NCBI GenBank assembly: GCA_963764955.1
Contig: CAVXVE010000031.1
Span: 62,001-126,000, forward strand
Origin: Roseiarcus sp963764955
GTDB taxonomy: Bacteria; Pseudomonadota; Alphaproteobacteria; Rhizobiales; Beijerinckiaceae
Direction of reading: 5' to 3'
DNA: 64,000 bases
Below, one piece after another: positions 8,404-17,407 of the stretch. The first letter of the stretch is position 1; every line of letters begins with the position of its first letter. Position numbers and translations under genes: made by a program. Under the pieces are notes generated by a model. It saw only the letters and a list, made by a program, of their open reading frames with translations, was not told the DNA's origin and ran no database searches.

Positions 8404-11400
8404 ATGTCGGGGCTCTTGATCGGGACTTTGATCCTCTGGCTCATCATCGCGATCATTGTCGTGGTCGTCGCCGTCTATGTGGTCAACTGGCTCTACCATC
8501 GCTCGTCGAAAGAGGTGTCGTTCGTCCGCACCGGATTTCTCGGCGAACGCGTGGTGATCAACGGCGGCGCCTTCGTCCTGCCGTTCATCCACGACTTCAC
8601 GCCCGTGAACATGAACGTGCTGCCGATGCAGATCGTGCGCCAGAAGGGCGACGCGGTCATCACCCGCGACCGCATGCGCATCGACATCGAGGCCGATTTC
8701 TATGTTCGCGTCGAGGCCACGCGCGAGGCGGTGTCGATCGCCGCCGCGACCCTCGGCCGACGCACGCTGGAGCCCGAACGGCTTCACGCTCTGTTGTCCG
8801 GCAAGTTCGTCTCCGCTCTCCGCTCGGTCGCGTCCGAGATGACCATGGAGCAGATGCACGAGCAGCGCGGCGAATATGTCGCGCGGGTGAAAGCCGCCGC
8901 TCAGGAGGCGCTGGCCCAGAACGGCCTTGAGCTCGAGTCGGTCGCGATCACCGATCTCGACCAGACCGATCTCGAATTCTTCAACCCCTCGAACCGTTTC
9001 GACGCCGAGGGTCTCACCCGCCTGATGGAGGACATCGAGGACCGCCGCAAATTGCGCAACGACATCGAACAGGATTCGATGATCAAGATCCGCACCCGCA
9101 ACCTCGAGGCCGAGCGGCAGGCGCTGGATATCGAGCGCGACAGCGAGGCGGCGCGCCTCGCGCAACAGCGCGACATCGAGGTCAGGCGCGCGGTGCAGCG
9201 GGCGGAGGTGGCGCGCGAGCGCGCGTTGCGCGAGACCGAGGCCGAGCAGGCGCAGATTTCCGCTCGTGAGGCGATCGAAAAGTCGCGCATCGCCAACGAG
9301 CAGGCGATCAGCGAGGCGCGCATCGCCTCTGAGCGCGAGGTGCGGCAGAAGGAGATCGAACGCACGCGTGCCGTCGAGGAAATCGAGATCGCCGCTCGCG
9401 AGGGCATCGAAAGGGCGCGGATTGTCAATCAGCGCTCGGTCGACACCGCGCGCATCGCCTCCGAGCGTGAGGTGCGGCAGACCGAGATCGAGCGGGCCCG
9501 CGCGGTCGAGGAGGCGGAGATCGAGGCGCGCGAAGTGGTCGAAAAGGCGCGCATCCTGCAAGAGCGAGCGGTGACCGAATCGCGCATCGTCAACGAGGAG
9601 GAGACCCGCCGGCGCGAGATCGAGCGCACGCGCGCGGTCGAGGAAGCCGAAATCGCCGCGCGGGAAACAACCGAAAAGCTGCGCATCGCCCAGATGACGA
9701 CGATCAACGCCGAGCGCATCGCCTCCGACGAACGCACTCGCGCGCTTGAGATCGCGCGCACGCGAAGCATCGAGGAAGCGGAGATCGCCGCCAACCAGGC
9801 GATCGAAGCGGCGAAGATCGCGCGGGAGCAGACGCTTGCCGCCGATCGCATCGCCGCCGACCAGACAACACGGTCGCTCGAAATCACCCGCAACCAGGCG
9901 ATCGAGGAGGCGGGCATCGCCGCGCGCCAGTCGACCGAAGCGACGCGGATTGCCCAGGAGGAGCGCATTCGGGGGCTCGAAATCGCGCGCAACCGCGCGC
10001 TCGAGGAGGCCGATATCGCAGCTCGAGAGGCGATCGAAGCAGCCCGCATCGCCCAGGAGAAGAACATCTCGCTCACGCGCATCGAGAGCCAGCAGGAAAC
10101 GCAAAATCAGGAGATCGAGCGCCGCCGCGCCATCGAGGAGGCGGAGATCGCGGCGCTGCAGGCGACGCGCGCGGCCCGCATCGCCCAGGAAAAGGCGACT
10201 TCGGCAGAGACGATCACCGCTGAGCGGGACACGCGCAGACTTGAAATCGCGCGCAACGAAGCGCTCGAGCGGGCGGAGATCGCGGCGCGCGAGGTCGTCG
10301 AGACGGCGCGCATCGATCAAGACCGGAAGATCCAGGCCGAGCGCATCGCCAAGGACGAGGAGATCCGGGCGCGCGAAATCGCCCGCACCCAGGCGATCGA
10401 AGAGGCGGAGATCAAGGCGCGGGAAGCCGTCGAGGCGGCTCGCATCGCGCAGGAGAAGATGGTTGCGGCCGAGCGTATCCAGGCCGAACAGGAGACGCGA
10501 GGCCTCGAGATCGCCCAGACTGCGGCGATCGAAGCTGCGGAGCTCAGGCGCCGCGACGCTGTCGAGCGCCAGCGCATCGGGGTCGAGCTTGCGCTCGAAA
10601 CCGACCGTATCGCCTCCCAGAGAACGCGCGAAGTGCTCAACATCGAGCAGAGGAAGGCGGTCGAGCTCGCAGACGAGGACCGCACCATCGCGCTTTCGTC
10701 CAAGAAGACCGAGCGCATCGGCGCCGATCGCCAGGTGCGCCAAGCCGAAATCGCCGCCTCGCAGCAGGTCGAGAGGAGCGACGTCGAGCGCGAGCAGGCG
10801 CTGGACGCGGCTCGCCTCGAGCGACGACGGTCGATCGAGCAACTGGAGATCGCGCGCATGCAGGCGTTGCAGGAGGCCGAGATCGCCTCCCGCGAGGAGG
10901 TTGAGCGTGCTCGCATCGCCTCCGATCGCGGCATCGACGAGGCTCGCGTTAACCGTGAGCGCGACTTGCGCAGGCTCGAGGTGGAGCGCGAGCGGGTCGT
11001 CGAGACGGCGCTGATGGAGAAAGCAATCGCGCTCTATCAGAAGTCGCTTGAACACTCGGCCGCGCAAGCGGAAGCGGAGAACGCAAAAGCTCGCGCGACG
11101 GAGGCGCAGGAGCGGGTCGTTACCGTGCGCGACACCGAGGTCGCCCGCCGGCGCCGCTCGGTCGAGGTGCTGTTGGCCGAGAAGGCGGCCGAAGAGACGC
11201 GCATCGCCGCGGAGGCCGAGCGAGTCCGCGCCGCGGTCGAGGCCGAGGCGCAGAGGCTGCTCAACGAAGCGGAGAACGTGCTGACCGAGCCCGCGCGCTA
11301 TTCGCTTTTCCGGCGGAAACTGCTCGACCGTATCGAGGGTATCGTGCGCGAGAGCGTGAAGCCAATGGAGAAGATCGAGGGCATCCGCATCCTCCACGTC

Positions 11401-11674
11401 GATGGCCTCAACGGCGGCCATCCGAACGGCAATGGCGGGCGCAGCGCCACTGACGAAGTGATCGAACTCGGCGCTTCGCTACCGCGTCCAGGCCCCGCTT
11501 ATCAACTCGATCCTGTCCGACATCGGCGTCGAGGGCGGCAGTCTGGCGAAGATGCCGGGTCTCATCCGCGAGGCCCGCGACATGCAGGGCATCCGCAAGG
11601 ACACCGCGGCAAAAAAGGAGAGTGACGGCGCGCCTCCGCCGAGCGGCGGCGCCTCGCCCCGCAAGAAGAGCTAA
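8404..11674 (+). CDS. SPFH/flotillin-like membrane protein with giant hendecad coiled coil (one apparent frameshift)
   Basis: An N-terminal transmembrane helix (residues 5-30) is followed by an SPFH/band-7 domain (about 35-200: GAFVLPFIHDFTPVNM, MRIDIEADFYVRVEA). Residues 250-755 are an unbroken series of 11-residue repeats, then more repeats to about 880 and a flotillin-type C-terminus. The frame as read would run to 11625 with a nonsense tail. At 11464 the sequence reads GAACTC; removing one A restores VIDSALRYRVQAPLINSIL and a flotillin-like end (GGSLAKMP) with a stop at 11672, giving about 1089 residues. Flotillins oligomerise on membrane microdomains and scaffold other proteins; the partner here is unknown. 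Length far exceeds typical bacterial flotillins (about 500-700 residues). Confidence 0.85.
9151..10668 (+). repeat. 46 consecutive hendecad (11-residue, 33-bp) repeats inside the SPFH gene
   Basis: Residues 250-755 of the SPFH protein divide without a gap into 46 blocks of 11 residues, nearly all with Ile/Leu/Val at block position 3 and Arg/Glu around it (for example ARIASEREVRQ, LEIARTRSIEE, AEIAAREVVET, ARIAQEKMVAA). Four block types recur in order, making a 44-residue (132-bp) superperiod. One block type is skipped between blocks 25 and 26. A 14-residue interruption follows, then about ten more blocks. An uninterrupted hendecad predicts a long, nearly straight or slightly right-handed coiled coil. 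Confidence 0.85.
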
Positions 11675-11683
11675 GGGCGGACT

Positions 11684-12121
11684 ATGGCGCGCGTTTTCGT
11701 CTCCAGCGTCGTTAACGGCCGCAGCGATCGGGTGTGGGCGCGGGTGCGCGACTTCAACGGCCTGCCGAACTGGCATCCGGCGATCGCGGAGAGCCGCATC
11801 GAGGGCGGCGAACCTGCCGACAAGATCGGCTGCGTGCGCGATTTCCGCCTGCGCAACGGCGACCGCATCCGCGAGAAGCTCCTCGGCCTGTCCGACTACG
11901 ACATGTTCTGCACCTATTCGATTCTGGAATCGCCGATGGGCGTGGAGAACTATGTGGCGACGCTCAGGCTCACCCCGGTCACCGACGGCGAGCGGACCTT
12001 CGTCGAGTGGACGGCGGAATTCGAGTGCGCGCCCGACCGCGAGGCCGAGCTCATTGCAAGCATCGGCGGAGGGGTGTTCCAGGGCGGGTTCGACGCGCTT
12101 AAACGGGCGTTCGGCGGCTAG
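11684..12121 (+). CDS. SRPBCC-fold (polyketide cyclase/START-like) protein, copy 1
   Basis: A 145-residue protein with the SRPBCC helix-grip fold: an N-terminal strand SSVVNGRSDRVWARVRDFNGLPNWHP, a middle IGCVRDFRLRNGDRIREKLLGLSDYD, a LRLTPVTDGERTFVEWTAEFEC strand and a C-terminal helix ending ALKRAFGG. Proteins of this family bind hydrophobic ligands in a deep pocket and can act as cyclases, hydrolases or carriers. It starts nine bases after the corrected SPFH stop and is followed, two bases later, by a clear paralogue. In related gene groups, SRPBCC proteins (CoxG-like) accompany molybdenum hydroxylases, which fits this location. Substrate unknown. Confidence 0.85.
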   Translation: MARVFVSSVVNGRSDRVWARVRDFNGLPNWHPAIAESRIEGGEPADKIGCVRDFRLRNGDRIREKLLGLSDYDMFCTYSILESPMGVENYVATLRLTPVTDGERTFVEWTAEFECAPDREAELIASIGGGVFQGGFDALKRAFGG

Positions 12122-12123
12122 AC

Positions 12124-12567
12124 ATGCCCCATGTCGTGAAGAGCACGATCATCGACGCTCCGACCGACCGGGTGTGGGCGGTCTTACGCGATTTCAACGG
12201 CCACGACCGCTGGCATCCCGCGGTCGCGACCAGCGCGATCGAGCGCAGTCAGAGCGCCGATCGCATTGGCTGTGTGCGCCGCTTCAGGCTCGCCGACGGC
12301 TCGGAATTGCGCGAGCAGTTGCTGGCGCTGTCGGATCTCGAGCAGAGCTTCAGCTATTGCCTGCTCGACACTCCGATCCCCATGTTCAACTATGTCGCCC
12401 ATGTGCGGCTCCTGCCGGTGACGGACGGCGACCGCACATTCTGGCATTGGGAGTCGCGCTTCACCACCCGGCCGGGGGACGAGAAGCGCCTGGCCGAAAT
12501 GGTCGGCGAGGAGATTTATCAGGCCGGGTTCGAGGCCATTCGCAAGCATTTGCGCGAGGCTGCATGA
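12124..12567 (+). CDS. SRPBCC-fold protein, copy 2 (tandem paralogue)
   Basis: A 147-residue protein that shares most motifs with its upstream neighbour: TDRVWAVLRDFNGHDRWHP, SADRIGCVRRFRLADGSELREQLLALSD, VRLLPVTDGDRTFWHWESRF. It also has a C-terminal amphipathic helix. The two are clearly a tandem duplication that has diverged, and may form a heterodimer or recognise successive intermediates. It stands directly before the molybdenum-hydroxylase subunits. The fold assignment is strong; the ligand and reaction are not known. Confidence 0.85.
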   Translation: MPHVVKSTIIDAPTDRVWAVLRDFNGHDRWHPAVATSAIERSQSADRIGCVRRFRLADGSELREQLLALSDLEQSFSYCLLDTPIPMFNYVAHVRLLPVTDGDRTFWHWESRFTTRPGDEKRLAEMVGEEIYQAGFEAIRKHLREAA

Positions 12568-12583
12568 TGAGGGACGGTCGTCA

Positions 12584-13405
12584 ATGCCTGTGGTGGTGAA
12601 GACCTTCGCAACGCCTGCCGAAGCCTCTTCGGCGCTCGCGTCCGACCGTTCCGCCCGGTTCATCGGCGGCGGCACGCTCGTCATGCGCGCCCTCAACGAG
12701 GGCGATGTCGGGATCTCGACGATTGTGCGCCTCGAAGAGCGCGCGCTGAGCCAGATCCGGACCATGGGCGCGCGCGTCACGATCGGCGCAGGTGTGACAC
12801 TGAACCAGATCCTGCGCGAGCGGGACTTGGCCTTCCTTCACGCGCCGGCGCGATCGATCGGCGGCCCGGCTGTGCGGACGATGGCCACGGTCGGCGGCAA
12901 TCTGTTCGCCCCATCGCCGTACGGAGATCTGACGGTCGCGCTGCTCGCCCTCGACGCAACGGTGTCGGTGATGAGCGGCTATGGTGCGCGCGACATGGCG
13001 CTCGAGGAGTTTCTGGCCGGGCGCGATCGCGCGGCCGGCGCGATCGTTCTCGGCGTTTCCTGCGACCGCCCGCCCAATCCGGAGGCGTTTCGGTATCGCA
13101 AGGTCGCGCGGGTCAAGCCGAAGGGCGTCTCCGTCCTCTCGATCGCCGCCATTGTTCCGGCGGTCGGCGGACGCGTGTCCGGGGCCCGCATCGCCTATGG
13201 CGCAATGGCGCCGACCGCGATCCGCGCCAAGGCGGCCGAGCGCGCGCTCGAAGGCCGGACGCTGGACGAATCGGGCGTTGGCGCCGCGGTCGCGGCCGCC
13301 GCCGAGGGAACGTCCCCGGCTACGGACGCGATCGCCAGCGCCTGGTATCGGCGCGAAGTGGTCGGCGTGCATCTGCGCCGCCTGCTCCTTGGGCGTGACG
13401 GCTGA
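12584..13405 (+). CDS. FAD-binding (medium) subunit of a molybdenum hydroxylase, CoxM/XDH family
   Basis: A 273-residue FAD-binding subunit. The flavin pyrophosphate loop is RFIGGGTLVMRALNEG, the second nucleotide contact is TIGAGVTLNQI, and the family hallmark VRTMATVGGNLFAPSPYGDL is present. A C-terminal CO-dehydrogenase-flavoprotein domain follows (RVSGARIAYGAMAPTAIRAKAAERALEGR). It passes electrons from the 2Fe-2S subunit to an acceptor via FAD. Order M-S-L matches CO dehydrogenase and related hydroxylases. It starts 16 bases after the SRPBCC pair. The family is clear; the substrate is set by the large subunit. Confidence 0.9.
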   Translation: MPVVVKTFATPAEASSALASDRSARFIGGGTLVMRALNEGDVGISTIVRLEERALSQIRTMGARVTIGAGVTLNQILRERDLAFLHAPARSIGGPAVRTMATVGGNLFAPSPYGDLTVALLALDATVSVMSGYGARDMALEEFLAGRDRAAGAIVLGVSCDRPPNPEAFRYRKVARVKPKGVSVLSIAAIVPAVGGRVSGARIAYGAMAPTAIRAKAAERALEGRTLDESGVGAAVAAAAEGTSPATDAIASAWYRREVVGVHLRRLLLGRDG

Positions 13406-13417
13406 AGAAAGACGCCC

Positions 13418-13900
13418 ATGCCCAAGACCCCCCTGCAATTCAGACACAACGGCCACGAAGTAGCGGTTTTCGTCGATGGCGGCGCCAACCTGCTGACCGC
13501 GCTGCGCGAGGAGCTTGGCGACTTTTCGCCCAAATTCGGGTGCGGCCAGGGCGGCTGCGGCGCCTGCACCGTACTCATCGACGGCGAGCCCGCCCTTTCC
13601 TGCCTCATCCTAGCTGAGAGCGCGGCCGGAAAATCGATCGAGACCGCAGACGGCCTCAAGAACGGCCCCGAGCTTCATCCGCTGCAGACGGAGTTCATGG
13701 ACAATTTCGCCGCGCAGTGCGGCTATTGCACGCCTGGCATGCTGATGGCCGCCAAAGCGCTGCTCGATCGCAATCCGACGCCGAGCCGCGTTGAAGTGAT
13801 CGAGGCGATCTCCGGCAACATCTGCCGCTGCACTGGCTATGAGCCGATCATCAACGCAATTCTCGCAGCCGCGGCGCGCGGCGCCCAACGCCGCGCCTGA
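13418..13900 (+). CDS. 2Fe-2S (small) subunit of a molybdenum hydroxylase, CoxS/XDH family
   Basis: A 160-residue protein with two 2Fe-2S centres. The plant-ferredoxin-type cluster is bound by CGQGGCGACTVL plus the later Cys in EPALSC. The second, buried centre is bound by QCGYCTPGM and ICRCTGYEPI. These patterns define the small subunit of xanthine-dehydrogenase-family hydroxylases, carrying electrons from the molybdenum site to FAD. No twin-arginine signal is present, so the enzyme is cytoplasmic. It lies 12 bases after the FAD subunit and 11 before the large subunit. Confidence 0.95.
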   Translation: MPKTPLQFRHNGHEVAVFVDGGANLLTALREELGDFSPKFGCGQGGCGACTVLIDGEPALSCLILAESAAGKSIETADGLKNGPELHPLQTEFMDNFAAQCGYCTPGMLMAAKALLDRNPTPSRVEVIEAISGNICRCTGYEPIINAILAAAARGAQRRA

Positions 13901-13911
13901 AGGGTGAACCC

Positions 13912-15492
13912 ATGCTTGAACTTCGCAAAGACCTGTTTGCTGACGAGCGCGACGATAATCTCAAGGAGATCGGCAAGCCGACCCAGCGCCAGGACATGCT
14001 GGGCCATGTCACTGCGACCTCGACCTATTTCAACGACCACAAGCTGCAGGGTATGCTGCACCTCAAGGTGCTGCGCAGCCCGCATTCCCACGCGCGCATC
14101 CGCCGCATCGACCTCGCCGAAGCGGAGCGCCAGCCAGGCGTGCGGCGGATCATCCGCGGCGCCGACGTCCCGCGCAATCTCAACACGCTGCTTAGCCTCA
14201 TCAATTTCGGCAAGGATGACGAGCCGACGCTCGCCGTCGACAAGGTCCGCTACAAGGGCGAGCCGATCGTCGCCGTCGTCGCCGACAGCCAGCGCGAGGC
14301 GTTCGAGGCTTTGGCCAAGATCCACATCGATTACGAGCCGTTGCCGACAGTGTTCGATGTCGAGGAGGCGATGAAGCCCGGCGCGCCGGTCATCAACGAG
14401 ACTTATCCGAAGAACACTTTCACCTATCACGACATCTACGACCACCAGAAGATTCGCTTCGGCGACGTCGAGCGCGGCTTCGCCGCCGCCGACCACGTCC
14501 TCGAGCAGCGCTATCAGATGTCGCCGATCGAGCACGCATCGACCGAAACCAACGGCTCGATCGCGGCCCCTGACACCAACGGGCGCTATGTCGTCTACAC
14601 TTCGACCCAGGCGCTGTTCTTCTCGCTCGACACCTGCGCGAAGATTCTCGATGTGCCGTCGAACAGGCTGCATTTCATCGGCGGCACGGTCGGCGGCGGC
14701 TTCGGCGGCAAGGTCGACACCGTCACCGAACCGCTCGCCATCCTTGGCGCGATGCTGACCGGGCGGCCGGTGCGCTATATGATCGGACGCGAGGAGGAGA
14801 TGATCTATTGCGCTCCACGCGGCGCCGAACGGATCTTCATCAAGGACGGCGTTTCCCGCGACGGACGCATTCTCGCTCGTCAGTTCCGCTGCCTGTTCGA
14901 TAGCGGGGCGTATACGCGGCTTTCAAGCTACGCCGTGGTCAAGTGCGCCGCGCATCTGCCCGGGCCCTATACGATCCCCAATGTCTCCGCCGACGTCTAT
15001 TGCGTGTTCACCAATCGCGTGCCCGCCACCGCGATGCGCGGCTTCGGCGTCACGGCGGTCGATTTCGCGATCGAATGCCAGATGGACAAGCTCGCGCATC
15101 TCGTCGGCATGGATCCGATGGAGTTCCGCCTTCTCAACGCCTATCGCGACGGCGACATGAAGGCTCACCGCCGCGAAGCGAAGAACACCGCGCTCATCGA
15201 GTGCGTGCAGGTCGCGGCGGAGAAGTCGAAATGGCGGATCCGCGACGATTTCAAGCGCATGTCCTCACGCAAGGATGGCGGCGGTCAGCGGGCTGCCGTG
15301 CCGGCGACCCCGCGCGACCCGATCCTGGTCAGCCGTCCCGCCGGCCAGCAGCGCACGGCCTACGACCGACCCACGGCGCCTCCGCCTGCGGAGCCGGTGC
15401 GGCCTACGCCGCCGCCCTCGCCGCCGCCGGCGGCCTCGCCATCCCATGGCGCGATCCGGTTCTCGTCAGTATTCGGCGCCAGGAGACGATAA
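13912..15492 (+). CDS. Molybdopterin-binding (large) subunit of XDH-family hydroxylase, N-terminal part
   Basis: 526 residues covering the N-terminal aldehyde-oxidase hammerhead domain (GKPTQRQDMLGHVT...HLKVLRSPHSHARI) and the first Mo-cofactor domain (GGTVGGGFGGKVD; AMRGFGV from about residue 374). The AMRGFGV motif replaces the AYRCSFR loop of true CO dehydrogenase, so CO is not the expected substrate. From residue 455 or so the family sequence stops and a Pro/Ala/Arg-rich tail follows to a stop at 15490, one base before the ATG of the second half. The family is normally a single polypeptide of about 760-800 residues. Either this is a genuinely split subunit with a proline-rich tail, or an indel in the linker has broken one gene. 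Confidence 0.85.
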   Translation: MLELRKDLFADERDDNLKEIGKPTQRQDMLGHVTATSTYFNDHKLQGMLHLKVLRSPHSHARIRRIDLAEAERQPGVRRIIRGADVPRNLNTLLSLINFGKDDEPTLAVDKVRYKGEPIVAVVADSQREAFEALAKIHIDYEPLPTVFDVEEAMKPGAPVINETYPKNTFTYHDIYDHQKIRFGDVERGFAAADHVLEQRYQMSPIEHASTETNGSIAAPDTNGRYVVYTSTQALFFSLDTCAKILDVPSNRLHFIGGTVGGGFGGKVDTVTEPLAILGAMLTGRPVRYMIGREEEMIYCAPRGAERIFIKDGVSRDGRILARQFRCLFDSGAYTRLSSYAVVKCAAHLPGPYTIPNVSADVYCVFTNRVPATAMRGFGVTAVDFAIECQMDKLAHLVGMDPMEFRLLNAYRDGDMKAHRREAKNTALIECVQVAAEKSKWRIRDDFKRMSSRKDGGGQRAAVPATPRDPILVSRPAGQQRTAYDRPTAPPPAEPVRPTPPPSPPPAASPSHGAIRFSSVFGARRR

Positions 15493-15493
15493 G

Positions 15494-16516
15494 ATGGCCA
15501 AGCTTCGCGGACGCGGCATGGCGTCGATGAATTATCCAATCGGCATGAACCTTGGGGGCGACCCGAGCCAGGCGCTGGTTCATTCCAATCCAAGCGGCAA
15601 GTTCACGGTGTCGCTGTCCTCGATCGATCTCGGGCAGGGCATGAAATCGGTGACGCGGCAGATCTGCGCCGAAACGCTCGGCGTGCCGGTCGAGGACGTC
15701 TATGTCGACACCGCCGACTCCGACACCGGCCCCCATTGCATGGGGAGTTTCGCCTCGCGCGGCACGCACCGCGTCGGGAACGCCGTGATGGCGGCGGCTC
15801 GCGAGGCGCGCGGCGTGATGATGGAGGCGGCGGCCGAGGAGCTCGAAGTCAATGTCGCCGACCTTGAAACCGACGGGCGCGGCAATATCCACGTCAAGGG
15901 CGCGCCGCACCGGTCGATTTCCACCAGGGACGTCGCCATCGCTGCGCAATTCCGGCAGGGCAAGACGATTTCGGGCCGCGGCATCTTTCTCGTTCCCCTC
16001 TCGGACGTCGACCCGGAGACCGGCGAGATGTCGCCTGCGACCTGCTACGCCCACGCCTGCCTCGTCGCGGAAGTCGAGGTCGACGACGAAACCGGCGAAG
16101 TCGCGATGGTGAGGATGGACAGCGCCTACGAGCTTGGCCGGGCGCTCAATCCGCGTCTCGTCGAACAGCAACTCGTCGGCGGCGCCTGGATGGGCGTGAG
16201 CCACGCCCTCTACGAGACGCCGGAGCCTTACTATCCCGATCCGAGCCATGGACCTCGCGATTTTGTCGAGTATCTGATGCCAGGACCAGGCGACATCTGC
16301 CCCCACGACATCGCTGTCCTCGAGCGCCCCGCGGCGGATGGGCCGTTCGGCGCCAAAGGGCCGGGCGAGATGTGCGCCAATCCGGTCATGCCCGCAGTCG
16401 CCAACGCGATCTTCAACGCCGTCGGGGTCAGGATCGACGAACTGCCGATCACGCCGGAAAAGGTGCTCCGCGCGATCAAAGCGCAAGGCGGCGCGCGGCC
16501 GCAGGCGCGGCGCTAG
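15494..16516 (+). CDS. Molybdopterin-binding (large) subunit of XDH-family hydroxylase, C-terminal part
   Basis: 340 residues starting MAKLRGRGMASMNYPIG and running through the second Mo-cofactor domain: SSIDLGQGMKSVTRQICAE, GSFASRGTHRVGNAV, AYELGRALNPRLVEQQ. Near the C-terminus GAKGPGEMCANP carries the conserved active-site glutamate that abstracts the proton during hydroxylation. With the preceding protein it reconstitutes a full catalytic subunit. The frame extends upstream into the proline-rich linker (SGSRQYSAPGDDK before the Met), so a single-base indel there could fuse the two parts. A start at 15494 is used because it follows the upstream stop immediately. Confidence 0.85.
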   Translation: MAKLRGRGMASMNYPIGMNLGGDPSQALVHSNPSGKFTVSLSSIDLGQGMKSVTRQICAETLGVPVEDVYVDTADSDTGPHCMGSFASRGTHRVGNAVMAAAREARGVMMEAAAEELEVNVADLETDGRGNIHVKGAPHRSISTRDVAIAAQFRQGKTISGRGIFLVPLSDVDPETGEMSPATCYAHACLVAEVEVDDETGEVAMVRMDSAYELGRALNPRLVEQQLVGGAWMGVSHALYETPEPYYPDPSHGPRDFVEYLMPGPGDICPHDIAVLERPAADGPFGAKGPGEMCANPVMPAVANAIFNAVGVRIDELPITPEKVLRAIKAQGGARPQARR

Positions 16517-16525
16517 GCGCGGACC

Positions 16526-17407
16526 ATGGCGGTCAGGGGCAGTATCGTCGGCATCGACAGCCCGGAAGCGCTCGAACGCGCGCTGCGCTCGGCCTATTAT
16601 CTCGCCGACGAGGGCCTGGCGACGGCGGCTTATCTCGCGCTGGCCCTCGGCAAGCCGCTTCTGCTTGAAGGCTCGCCCGGCGTCGGCAAGACCGAAGCGG
16701 CGAAAGCGGTCGCCGCGGTGCTCGCGCGCCGCCTCATCCGGCTTCAGTGTTACGAAGGCGTCGACGCTTCCTCGGCGCTTTATGAGTGGAACTATCCCCG
16801 CCAGATGCTGGCCATCCGGCAGGCCGGCGAGCAGACGATCGACATCTACGGCGAACCCTTTCTCATCGAGCGTCCGATGCTCGCGGCGCTGCGCTCGCCC
16901 GATTCGACGGTGCTGCTCATCGACGAGATCGACCGCTCCGATCAGGAATTCGAGGCGTTTCTGCTCGAGTTTCTGTCGGATTTCCAGATTTCCATTCCCG
17001 AGCGCGGGACAGTGCGCGCGGCGGAGCGTCCAGTCGTCATTCTCACCTCGAATCGCACGCGCGATCTGCACGAGGCGCTGAGGCGCCGCTGTGTCTACCA
17101 CTGGATCGACTATCCAAGCGCGGAGCGCGAAGCTCGCATCGTCATGCTGCGCGCTTCCAGCGTCGCCGAAGCGACGGCGCGCGCCGTCGTGGCCGCGGTC
17201 GGCAAGCTCAGGCGCGAGCCGTTGAGCAAGATCCCTGGCATCTCGGAGGCGGTCGACTGGGCCGAAGCGGCGACGCTTCTCAATCGCGGCGGCGCTCGCT
17301 GGCCCGAGGCGTTCAAGCGCTCGATCGGCGTCGCGCTCAAGGACGAGGAGGATCTCGCCTATGTTTCCGGCCGCCTTGACGCGATGATCGCCGAGTTAGT
17401 CGCATGA
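16526..17407 (+). CDS. MoxR-family AAA+ ATPase (CoxD-like)
   Basis: A 293-residue AAA+ protein: Walker A EGSPGVGKTEAAKAV near residue 50, Walker B VLLIDEIDRSDQEF near 130, sensor-1 VILTSNRTRDLHEAL and an arginine-finger region ALRRRCVYHWIDYP. MoxR ATPases work with VWA-domain partners as chaperones that insert metals or mature complexes. CoxD matures the Mo-Cu site of CO dehydrogenase together with CoxE. Its place directly after the large subunit, and its ATGA overlap with a VWA gene, support a maturation role for this hydroxylase. Confidence 0.9.
   Translation: MAVRGSIVGIDSPEALERALRSAYYLADEGLATAAYLALALGKPLLLEGSPGVGKTEAAKAVAAVLARRLIRLQCYEGVDASSALYEWNYPRQMLAIRQAGEQTIDIYGEPFLIERPMLAALRSPDSTVLLIDEIDRSDQEFEAFLLEFLSDFQISIPERGTVRAAERPVVILTSNRTRDLHEALRRRCVYHWIDYPSAEREARIVMLRASSVAEATARAVVAAVGKLRREPLSKIPGISEAVDWAEAATLLNRGGARWPEAFKRSIGVALKDEEDLAYVSGRLDAMIAELVA

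Noticed and set aside
8278..11421. A 1047-codon open frame on the minus strand opposite the SPFH gene
   Set aside because: It mirrors the hendecad repeats (Arg/Glu/Ile-rich codons read backwards), has no family-like sequence, and the plus-strand protein has a clear SPFH domain.
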